Below, one piece after another: positions 1 through 5,396 of a stretch of DNA of 5,396 nucleotides (within the stretch, counting starts at the first letter, position 1; the number at the start of each line of letters is the position of its first letter). The position numbers were made by a program, and so were the translations under genes. Source of the stretch: Chthoniobacterales bacterium (lineage in GTDB: Bacteria > Verrucomicrobiota > Verrucomicrobiia > Chthoniobacterales > UBA10450); the NCBI GenBank assembly GCA_013695925.1, contig JACCZO010000433.1, positions 1 through 5,396 of the forward strand. The letters run 5' to 3'. Under the pieces are notes generated by a model, which saw only the letters and a program-made list of their open reading frames with translations, was not told the origin of the DNA and did not search any database.

Positions 1-41
1 GGAAGACCGGTTGCGCGAGTAGCGGGACCGAACTTTCCTCG

Positions 42-3000
42 TCAGGGCAGCGGACGGCGCCCGCCTAACGAATTGGTGGTTCGGTTCTCCAGGGAAACCC
101 GCGTGGGCGACATGCGGCCAGGGGACCCGATCCCATTCGAATTCCTGCTCGCGCCGGTCGAAGCCGGCAGGGTGATTTTCCCGTCCGGACCAGCGGTGGC
201 ACCATCAAGCAAGGCGAGCAGGTCTCCGGTGTTTCCGATATTAATCGCGGGGACTCGCTTGCCTCCGCGACCGTTCACAACCGAAGTGCTGCTTCCTCCT
301 CCGGTCGCGCCGCTTCCGCTCGTCACTGCTTTCGGAACGAAGAGAGCTTCATCAAACGGCGGGGCGTCTTCGATCGGTTGGGGATCGTTCGCTCCGGCCC
401 CCGCGAATGTGCCGGTCGTCGAACCGTTACCGCCGAACCCGGTATAGTTGGCCTTGGGCACCTCACCACCCTCAAAACCGGTATAGACATCGGCCGGGAG
501 CACGCCGCCGATGGTGACGACGACGCCGTTCAAAATAGTCACCGTTTCGGCTGCGATAATTTTCGCGCTGTTGCCACCGAGGGTGACGTTCGAGATGAAT
601 TCGATCAGCCCATTGCTGGCCGGGGCATAGAGCTTGAGCGTGGTGTCGGCGGAGAGGGTTCCCTGCCCAATCGTGAGCACGCCGTTGTTGCCTAACGCCC
701 CAATCTTGAGGATGTCGGCATTCGCAAACAGGCTATCGGTGATGCCGCCGGTATAAATTTCGCCGTTCAGGCCGGTGTGGCGAACATCGATCGTTCCCCG
801 GTCGGCCAGCACCAGTCCTTTCACATCCACCTCACTGCTCGCGCCGGTCGCCAAAATCGAGATCTGGCCGCCGGGTCCCGGAGCGGCGCTGTCGAGCAGG
901 GAAAGGAGTTCCCCGGTGTTGCCGATATCGATCGCGACGCCAGTGGCACGGCTGCTGGTGAGATTAATGTCGCCCCCGCTGGCGCTCCGGCGAAGCGGAG
1001 AGACTTCACTATCGGCCGAGGAGACGAGAATGGTGGAGTCCACCGTAATCGTGCCCGGGGTCGTAATATTTACCGTCCCGCCGGCGCCGCGCGTGCCGGG
1101 CGTAAATTCCGGAAACGCGCCCGTCGACGCCGTGATGTCGCCGTCGTCCAAAAAGACGTCACCGGTCGCAGTGATGTCGACCGTGCCGCCGCTGCCACCC
1201 GCGACGGAATCGGTCGCGAAATCGCCGCCGCTCGCCTGGATCGAGGCGATATCTCCGCTCGAGCCGATCGTTAGGCCATCGCCCGTCAGGTTGATCGTGA
1301 CGCTGCCACCGTCGCCCGGGTTGTTATGCCCGAGGGTGACGGGATCGGGCGCCTGGCCGTCGAAGACGAGGTTTGCGAGGACTGGACCCGCGCCGCTAAT
1401 CGTGACGCTGTTGAGGGTAAACGGATCGGGCGTAAACCCGACCGGATCGATCGCGGTAAGGGTCAGGCTGCGGATCTCGCCGACGTTGACCAGCGTAATC
1501 GCGTCGCCGGCGATGAGGGAGTTGGCAAAGATGGCGTGCGCGGCGCCGGCCGCTTCCCCGACGGTGATGTCCTCCCCGGCAGTGATCGTGACGGCCCCGA
1601 GGTCGAACGCGGTAATGGAGCCGCCCGCGGTGATTGAGGTATCGAAATAGAAAGCGTTGATCGCACCCGCGGCAAAAATATCTCCGCCCGCGGAGATGAG
1701 ACCGATCTCGTTGTCAGAACTGAGGTTCATGGTAATGGCGCCGTTCGTCGCAGTGATGTCGTCGCCGGCGACGAGAGAGCCGCCCGTGATGACGATGCCA
1801 TTGGTCGCGCTGATACTTCCACCTGCGCTGACGCTGCCGTCGACCAGGATCTGATTGCCCACGGTGATATCGCCGACGGCACCGACATTCACGTTAGCGA
1901 TATCAACCGGCGTCGTGAGGTCGGTGATACGAGCAATGAGCGAGCCGCCGATGACGAGGGAGCCGGCATTGACGGAAACGGAACTGCTGCCGGTGATGGA
2001 GCCTTCGTCGAAGGTGGGGTTGTTCAGGATGTCAAAGGTGGCGTCGCCGGTCGTGGTGAGTGCTTCTCCAAGGTTAACCTCGACGACGGCATCGCCGCCG
2101 ATCGTGCCGTTGAGATTATTGATGCGCACCAGGAGAGTGGCGGCGGAAAGCGATTGCGCGCTGATGCTGACGGTGGCGTCGTTACCGATCGTGCCGCCGC
2201 CATAGCCGCTGCCGTCGTCGAAGTTCACGATCCGGAAAGTGGCGTCACCCGCGCTCACGATGTCGCCGCTCGCGCCAAAGATGAGGCTGGCGTTTTCCCC
2301 GATGGTGCCGCCGGCCGCGTTTGAAATCTGGCTGAAGATGGAGCCGGCGGTGAGATTCGCTGCCGTCACGCTGAGCGCAGCATCCTCGCCAATGAACGAG
2401 GTGTTCTCACCGGAAAAGGTCGTGTTGATGACCTGCCAAAGCGCGTCGGTCTCGACGTTGATGTCGCCGAGCACACCGAAGACGAGGGTGGCGCTTTCGC
2501 CGATCTGGCCGCCGTTCACATTCGTGAGAAGCGAGGTGAGAAAATCGCCGCTCGTGAGACTGCCCGCGACGACTGAGAGGAAGAGGCCGTTGTCAATCAC
2601 GCCGCCGAGGCTGATCCCGACCGGAGTGGTGCCGCCATTTTGAATCGAGAATGAACCGCCGCCGAGGGTGACCAGAGCGCCGGTGACATTAGTGAGATTG
2701 ACCGCCTCGGGAAGATCGCCCGTCGTCATCCCAAGGGTCAGGTTTCCCCCGATCGAAACGCCCGCCGCAGTCAGGCTGATAGTGCCCGTGTCGCCAAAGC
2801 TGCCGTTGCCACCGCCATCGTCGCGGTTCGAGAGGATGAGGCTGGCGTCGCCCGTGGTGGTGAGGACGCCGCCCACGCTCAGGAGAATGCTGGCGCCCGA
2901 ATCGATCATTCCGCCGTCGCGGTTGTTGATCAGGGCGCTGATCGAGCCGGCCGTCAGGTCGCCGCCCGCGTCGATGAAAATGTTGCCGCCCAGAGCGATC

Positions 3001-4820
3001 TGGCCGCCGCCATTATTCAGGACGGAAAAGTCGATTGCGCCCCCGACCGAGATGTCGCCGCCACTCCCGAGAAAAATGTTGCCGCCGATCGGGAGGATGA
3101 GCAGATCGGTGTTATCGACGGAAAAAATGAGATCGCCTCCGACGACGACGTTCTCACCGGCGAAAAGAGAAGTGATCAGGCCTTCGGTCAGGAAGCTGCT
3201 CTTCGATTGCGCGATCGTTAGGGAATCGGTTACCGCAATGTCTCCTTCGGCGAGAAGGGCGAAAATCGAGGAACCGTTGACGGCGGAATCGAAAAGCAAA
3301 TCGGAGCCGGCCCCACGGGCATAAATCAGGATCTGCGGGATATCCTGAAAGGTCAGGTCGGAAGTGAGCGTGATCGAGCCATTCTCCGTCGCGAGGAAAA
3401 GAAAATTCACCCCTTCGAAAGTGAGAGTGCCTCCCGGCGCGCCCGAAATCAGGTCACCGACGCTGATCAGGGCGAGATTGTTCGGGTCGCCGGCGCCGAT
3501 CACGATCGTGGGGTTCCCGATCAATTGCAGAGAGGCAAACTTGAAGGCGGCGATCGGAAGGCGATCGCCGACAAAAGTATTTTCGTTGGTGAATCCGACC
3601 AGCGTGTCGAAGGCAGAGGTCGATCCGAAAAACCAGTCCGCGGCTGGACCGTCCAGCTCGTCGCCGCGGTAGATCGTGCCAAAGTCGGTGACGCCGTTGG
3701 TCGTGATGGTGGGATCGGTGACGATCACCGTCTCATCCGTGATTTCGTAGGGGGTGGCGGAAGTGATGACCGAGGGAGTGCCGAATTTGCTCGGAGTAGG
3801 CGTGACGCTGGGTGTGGGCGTGACCGTCGGAGTCGGCGTGATTGTCGGAGTGGGAGTAGCTGTCGGTGTCGGTGTGACCGTTGGCGTAGGCGTGGCCGTC
3901 GGCGTGGGCGTAGCGGTCGCACTCGGCGTGGGCGTGGCGGTCGCACTCGGCGTCGGCGTGGCTGAGGGCGATGCGGTCGGGGACGGCGATTCGTCTGGCT
4001 GGCGGGTTTCATTCGCGTTGGCTTGGTCGAGCGTACCGCTATTGGTGGGATCGAGTAGTGACACCGTAGTGCCCGCGCCGAAGATGACGAGGTTGGTATC
4101 CACCAGGGTGCCCTCCGCTTTTTGCGCCAGCTGCGCGCTGCTCGCGCGGGCAATGAGATCGCCGCTCGGGAGCGGCCCGAAGCCGTTGATCAGGAGCGAG
4201 GTCTTCAAGAGGCGATCAAGATCGACATCCACCGGCTCGGGCAACCCTTCGCCATTGGGATTCACGATCAGCATTTGACCGGCATGGAGGAGGACTGAAT
4301 CGCCCGGGCGCTTGTTGCGAAAAATCCGCGCGACTCCTTCGAGCATCACAAACTTGCAATAGGCGTCGGGATGATACTCGAGCAACATCGTCGTGCCGGT
4401 GATGGCGGCGGTGATCGCGGCGGTGTTGATTTGCGCGCCGCCGGCATTTTTCGGCACCCGCAGGAGCATGGCGCCGCCCCCAAGCTCGAGGTTGCGGGTT
4501 CCTCCGTTGAAACTGAAAATCGTGTTCGCTCCCAGCCGCGCCAGGGTCTGGTCGGGGAAAATAAGCTCCGCGCGCGATTCCAGCCCGGTCCGCACCGCGG
4601 TGTCCTCGCCCACCGGATCGCTCACGGCCGCCGGGCGCGGCGCCGCGGCCTTGGGCAGCAGCTTCACGTCTTTAATCACCTGCGTGACGCGGGCTTCCCG
4701 GAGCTTGGCTGCGCTCGCAGTCCCAAACGGGAGACTGGCCAGGGCAAGGATTAAGGCGAGGAACGGAAGGGCAAATGGAAACCTGATCGGAGATGGGCGC
4801 GGCTGGAGGCTCGAATTCAT
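42..4820 (-). CDS. Giant exported FecR-domain / Thr-Pro linker / beta-helix repeat protein (1592 aa)
   Basis: This gene encodes a predicted secreted or cell-surface protein; its biochemical function is unknown. In order (numbered from the chosen start) it has a signal peptide (1-37), a FecR-like domain (about 70-190), a Thr/Pro linker (277-344), an unassigned segment (345-525), seven tandem 62-67-residue repeats (526-982), a filamentous-haemagglutinin-like beta-helix (983 to about 1440), and a Gly/Ser-rich then Arg-rich tail. I see only one Cys, in the FecR part. The frame is also open upstream to an ATG at 4937. I chose the ATG at 4820 because a textbook signal peptide starts there, and because the upstream start would add a charged 39-residue leader and overlap the divergent gene. 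There is no clear Shine-Dalgarno before 4820. The stop is TGA at 42-44. FecR domains are known from anti-sigma regulators, but no sigma factor or TonB receptor lies nearby, so a structural or adhesive role is more likely (inference). Confidence 0.9.
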   Translation of the reverse strand: MNSSLQPRPSPIRFPFALPFLALILALASLPFGTASAAKLREARVTQVIKDVKLLPKAAAPRPAAVSDPVGEDTAVRTGLESRAELIFPDQTLARLGANTIFSFNGGTRNLELGGGAMLLRVPKNAGGAQINTAAITAAITGTTMLLEYHPDAYCKFVMLEGVARIFRNKRPGDSVLLHAGQMLIVNPNGEGLPEPVDVDLDRLLKTSLLINGFGPLPSGDLIARASSAQLAQKAEGTLVDTNLVIFGAGTTVSLLDPTNSGTLDQANANETRQPDESPSPTASPSATPTPSATATPTPSATATPTPTATPTPTVTPTPTATPTPTITPTPTVTPTPSVTPTPSKFGTPSVITSATPYEITDETVIVTDPTITTNGVTDFGTIYRGDELDGPAADWFFGSTSAFDTLVGFTNENTFVGDRLPIAAFKFASLQLIGNPTIVIGAGDPNNLALISVGDLISGAPGGTLTFEGVNFLFLATENGSITLTSDLTFQDIPQILIYARGAGSDLLFDSAVNGSSIFALLAEGDIAVTDSLTIAQSKSSFLTEGLITSLFAGENVVVGGDLIFSVDNTDLLILPIGGNIFLGSGGDISVGGAIDFSVLNNGGGQIALGGNIFIDAGGDLTAGSISALINNRDGGMIDSGASILLSVGGVLTTTGDASLILSNRDDGGGNGSFGDTGTISLTAAGVSIGGNLTLGMTTGDLPEAVNLTNVTGALVTLGGGSFSIQNGGTTPVGISLGGVIDNGLFLSVVAGSLTSGDFLTSLLTNVNGGQIGESATLVFGVLGDINVETDALWQVINTTFSGENTSFIGEDAALSVTAANLTAGSIFSQISNAAGGTIGENASLIFGASGDIVSAGDATFRIVNFDDGSGYGGGTIGNDATVSISAQSLSAATLLVRINNLNGTIGGDAVVEVNLGEALTTTGDATFDILNNPTFDEGSITGSSSVSVNAGSLVIGGSLIARITDLTTPVDIANVNVGAVGDITVGNQILVDGSVSAGGSISATNGIVITGGSLVAGDDITATNGAITMNLSSDNEIGLISAGGDIFAAGAINAFYFDTSITAGGSITAFDLGAVTITAGEDITVGEAAGAAHAIFANSLIAGDAITLVNVGEIRSLTLTAIDPVGFTPDPFTLNSVTISGAGPVLANLVFDGQAPDPVTLGHNNPGDGGSVTINLTGDGLTIGSSGDIASIQASGGDFATDSVAGGSGGTVDITATGDVFLDDGDITASTGAFPEFTPGTRGAGGTVNITTPGTITVDSTILVSSADSEVSPLRRSASGGDINLTSSRATGVAIDIGNTGELLSLLDSAAPGPGGQISILATGASSEVDVKGLVLADRGTIDVRHTGLNGEIYTGGITDSLFANADILKIGALGNNGVLTIGQGTLSADTTLKLYAPASNGLIEFISNVTLGGNSAKIIAAETVTILNGVVVTIGGVLPADVYTGFEGGEVPKANYTGFGGNGSTTGTFAGAGANDPQPIEDAPPFDEALFVPKAVTSGSGATGGGSSTSVVNGRGGKRVPAINIGNTGDLLALLDGATAGPDGKITLPASTGASRNSNGIGSPGRMSPTRVSLENRTTNSLGGRRPLP
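145..248 (-). repeat. Copy 2 of the IGNTG/LLxLLD module, in the C-terminal tail
   Basis: This copy encodes AINIGNTGDLLALLDGATAG followed by PDGKITLPASTGAS. About two thirds of its residues match copy 1 at 835-935, with one extra codon. Directly after the 16-base exact match the similarity stops: copy 1 continues as a beta-helix coil, whereas copy 2 runs into an Arg-rich tail ending GGRRPLP. It looks like a duplicated segment added to the end of the gene. Confidence 0.8.
500..1874 (-). other. Filamentous-haemagglutinin-like beta-helix region
   Basis: From residue 983 the repeats give way to shorter, less regular coils. The first part uses AGGSIxAxxxxIxxG motifs (SVSAGGSISATNG, SITAGGSITAF, TAGEDITVG). 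Near 1050-1190 come GGSGGTVDITATGD and GAGGTVNITTPG, a pattern common in two-partner-secreted exoproteins and cyanobacterial haemagglutinin-like proteins. The C-terminal end has DRGTIDVRHTG, LKIGALGNNG and TLKLYAPASNG, then two YTGF motifs between about 430 and 490. A beta-solenoid is the likely fold. I see no catalytic motif. Confidence 0.65.
835..935 (-). repeat. Copy 1 of the IGNTG/LLxLLD module
   Basis: This copy lies inside the beta-helix and encodes AIDIGNTGELLSLLDSAAPG followed by PGGQISILATGAS, which continues into VDVKGLVLADRG. It pairs with 145-248. The two copies share an exact 16-base stretch (835-850 and 145-160 on the plus strand). Confidence 0.8.
1875..3245 (-). repeat. Seven tandem beta-helix repeats of 62-67 residues (residues 526-982)
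   Basis: Unit spans on the plus strand, in protein order, are 3060-3245 (62 aa), 2871-3059 (63), 2670-2870 (67), 2469-2669 (67), 2268-2468 (67), 2067-2267 (67) and 1875-2066 (64). The shared pattern is GDI or similar, then GDAxFxIxN, an Asp/Gly/Asn loop, xIGxxAxVSVxA, LxAGSLxxxIxN and GGTIGExAxL. Each unit looks like a doublet, because the xIGxxA motif occurs near the middle and again near the end. A 67-residue unit matches three coils of about 22 residues, as in right-handed beta-helices (inference). The DNA copies are well diverged, so the repeats are old and kept by selection on protein structure. Confidence 0.8.
3789..3992 (-). repeat. Thr/Pro-rich linker encoded by degenerate 18-bp repeats
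   Basis: Residues 277-344 start with ESPSPTASPS and continue as nine units of the form (A/V/I)TPTP(T/S). Seven units are six residues long and two are eight (ATATPTPS). A TPTP chain of this kind is extended and stiff, and typically separates a domain from a distal fibre; it is also a plausible target for O-glycosylation (inference). At the DNA level the plus strand reads as runs of ggcgtg-like hexamers. Most units differ at synonymous positions, so the tract is old except for the internal 24-bp duplication listed separately. Confidence 0.9.
3901..3948 (-). repeat. 24-bp near-perfect tandem duplication inside the linker
   Basis: Two adjacent 24-bp units, 3901-3924 and 3925-3948, differ at a single base (a at 3912, g at 3936). 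A third partial unit begins at 3949. They encode the two eight-residue ATATPTPS units. The duplication is in frame and much more alike than the rest of the linker, which points to recent slippage or unequal exchange. Confidence 0.85.
4251..4613 (-). other. FecR-like domain (approx. residues 70-190)
   Basis: The segment follows the usual FecR plan. It opens with VGEDTAVRTGLESRAELIF, then the LARLGANTIFSF strand pair, then LELGGGAMLLRVPK. The signature INTAAITAAITGTTMLLEY corresponds to the family's T-P-x-A-x-x-x-G-T-x-F core, and the domain closes with VMLEGVARIF and HAGQMLIV. In known FecR proteins this domain is periplasmic and contacts a TonB-dependent transducer. Here it sits straight after a signal peptide with no N-terminal anti-sigma helix or membrane anchor, so it cannot be a classical FecR. 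It holds the only Cys I see in the protein (YCKF, residue 155). Domain limits are approximate. Confidence 0.8.
4710..4820 (-). other. Sec signal peptide of the giant protein
   Basis: Residues 1-37 show an N-region with Arg8 and Arg13, a long hydrophobic core (FALPFLALILALASLPF), and a small-residue cleavage motif ASA followed by AK, which fits signal peptidase I cutting after Ala37. There is no lipobox Cys, so it is not a lipoprotein signal. This segment is the main reason for preferring the start at 4820 over the longer frame from 4937. Confidence 0.85.
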
Positions 4821-4826
4821 GCTGTC

Positions 4827-4855
4827 GTTTAACAGAGTCCGCGTAAAATGGTCAA
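4827..4855 (-). promoter_or_regulatory. Candidate sigma70-type promoter of the giant gene
   Basis: Read on the minus strand, TTGACC (4855-4850) is followed by a 17-base spacer and TTAAAC (4832-4827). The -35 box matches TTGACA at five of six positions; the -10 box matches TATAAT at only three of six. Transcription would start at about the ATG at 4820, giving a nearly leaderless mRNA, which would agree with the missing Shine-Dalgarno. It is a consensus match only, and the weak -10 box lowers confidence. Confidence 0.35.
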
Positions 4856-4887
4856 GCCTGCTCTTTGACGTCTTCCGCGTAATGTGG
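4838..4887 (+). repeat. Pair of 14-bp direct repeats, possible operator
   Basis: tccgcgtaaaatgg (4838-4851) and tccgcgtaatgtgg (4874-4887) agree at 12 of 14 positions and start 36 bp apart. The first copy overlaps the spacer and the edge of the -35 box of the candidate promoter. Direct repeats in a divergent region can bind a response regulator or another tandem-binding factor, but no regulator gene is visible here. Chance similarity is possible. Confidence 0.35.
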
Positions 4888-4927
4888 AGGGCATCCGATC
4901 GGGCGCCAAGCTTCGCAGCTTCCCAGG

Positions 4928-5396
4928 ATGTTTCCATTACCTAGTCCAACCTTCCCGCCGGATTCCGAAACGTTGCGCGCCGCGCTCGAGGAGAGCCTCG
5001 CCCGCGTCGTTAGGCCAGCCGGGCCGATGGTGACGGTGGAAGACGCCATTTATCCGAAGCTGACCGCGATCCGCGTCTCGCTCGATGGCGCGACCGCCGG
5101 AGAACTTCCGCCGGCGCCTCCCCAGCCCGCGGTGGGCGCGGTCGAGCCCGGCCTGGAGGTGGAAAATTTTACGGTCACCGGTCGGCCGATTCTAATCCAG
5201 CGGGCAAGGGTGGACCTCACCTGCACCGCGCGCGACGTGCGCCTCGGCCAGGGACGCGATCAGGATGGGAATCTGCTCCTGCTTTTGCAGGAAGCCGCTG
5301 AGGGAAAGGTGGAGGTCGCGATTGCGCTGAGCGATCTCGAGGCTCTCGTGCTCGCGGGCGCAAAAGCGGAAGCAGCCCGGCAGGGCGTCACGGTCG
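4928..5396 (+). CDS. Partial gene, possible DUF2993/LmeA-like protein (runs off the right edge)
   Basis: An ATG at 4928 opens a frame with no stop up to the end of the window (156 full codons plus one base). The frame is closed upstream by TAA at 4880-4882, and 4928 is the first standard start after it. The Shine-Dalgarno is weak: an agg triplet touches the ATG. The protein starts MFPLPSPTFPPDSETLRAAL and has no signal peptide or membrane segment in the visible part. A Pro/Ala-rich stretch covers residues 60-74, followed by strand-like alternation (LEVENFTVTGRPILIQRARV). A segment like VRLGQGRDQDGNLLLLLQ leads into KVEVAIALSDLEALVLAG and AARQGVTV. The order beta-strands, then a turn, then S-D-L-E-A-L and a short helix recalls the DUF2993/LmeA family of lipid-binding proteins. 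That family call is tentative. Its codon use looks like that of a real gene. Confidence 0.75.
   Translation, partial: MFPLPSPTFPPDSETLRAALEESLARVVRPAGPMVTVEDAIYPKLTAIRVSLDGATAGELPPAPPQPAVGAVEPGLEVENFTVTGRPILIQRARVDLTCTARDVRLGQGRDQDGNLLLLLQEAAEGKVEVAIALSDLEALVLAGAKAEAARQGVTV

Larger units (their letters stand above)
4821..4927. promoter_or_regulatory. Divergent intergenic region, 107 bp
   Basis: This is the only non-coding stretch of any size, lying between two head-to-head genes. It contains a candidate minus-strand promoter (4827-4855), a 14-bp direct repeat (4838-4851 and 4874-4887), a gacgtc palindrome (4867-4872), and a small inverted repeat aagct-tcgc-agctt (4908-4921) that ends six bases before the plus-strand ATG. 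No convincing plus-strand promoter was found: TTGACG at 4865-4870 has no -10 element at a normal distance. Confidence 0.6.

Noticed and set aside
1..41. Search for a terminator or second gene after the stop of the giant gene
   Set aside because: There is no hairpin with a T-run and no usable frame in 41 bases; the stretch is too short to judge.
63..69. gcctaac followed by gaattggtggttcgg, resembling one end of an integron attC site
   Set aside because: No matching gttrrry partner occurs at the required distance on the plus strand between 70 and 210, and the bases are coding for the protein's C-terminus. There is no integrase or cassette.
775..1650. Long plus-strand open frame (291 codons) and similar ones at 2239-2643, 2668-3324 and 3754-4278
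   Set aside because: They lie wholly inside the giant gene, and their Pro/Ser/Arg- or Gly/Val-rich translations are antisense readings of GC-rich repeats. They show no domain or plausible start signal.
1875..3245. Regularly spaced repeats as a possible CRISPR array
   Set aside because: The units are diverged in DNA, keep the reading frame and have no identical repeat/unique spacer alternation; they are protein repeats.
4908..4921. Inverted repeat aagct-tcgc-agctt as a terminator or riboregulator
   Set aside because: The five-bp stem is short and has no T-run. It is more likely to be chance, although it lies just upstream of the ATG at 4928.
4821..4937. Longer N-terminus of the giant protein starting at the ATG at 4937
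   Set aside because: It adds 39 charged residues ahead of a complete signal peptide and would overlap the start of the divergent gene at 4928 by ten bases.

Overview
The window is GC-rich bacterial DNA (roughly 60 % by eye, not counted) that is almost entirely coding. It suggests a Gram-negative bacterium, most likely a soil-type member of the Verrucomicrobiota (Chthoniobacterales-like). The basis is the style of the main protein: a secreted FecR-domain protein with a Thr/Pro linker and a long Gly/Asn/Ser-rich beta-helix. Large proteins of this kind are familiar from that phylum. This is inference from architecture; there is no rRNA or housekeeping marker to confirm it.

Layout. Bases 1-41 lie downstream of the main gene and hold nothing I can identify, including no terminator hairpin. 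Bases 42-4820 on the minus strand are one giant gene for a 1592-residue exported protein. Read from its N-terminus (high coordinates) it has a signal peptide, a FecR-like domain, a 68-residue Thr/Pro linker with a recent 24-bp duplication, and an unassigned Asp/Thr-rich segment. Seven tandem repeats of 62-67 residues follow, four of them exactly 67. Next comes a filamentous-haemagglutinin-like beta-helix, and finally a low-complexity, Arg-rich tail that carries a second copy of a module found about 230 residues upstream. Bases 4821-4927 are a 107-bp divergent intergenic region with a candidate promoter for the giant gene and a 14-bp direct repeat. From 4928 a plus-strand gene runs off the right edge; its 156 visible residues resemble, weakly, the DUF2993/LmeA-type lipid-binding family.

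How the parts fit. The two genes are head to head and may share control through the intergenic region. The giant protein looks like a surface or secreted fibre: a periplasmic or surface FecR-like module joined by a stiff, possibly glycosylated linker to a long beta-solenoid. It has no TPS secretion domain, no autotransporter barrel and no recognisable C-terminal sorting signal, so its export route beyond the inner membrane is unexplained. No RNA gene, insertion sequence, CRISPR array or phage feature was seen.
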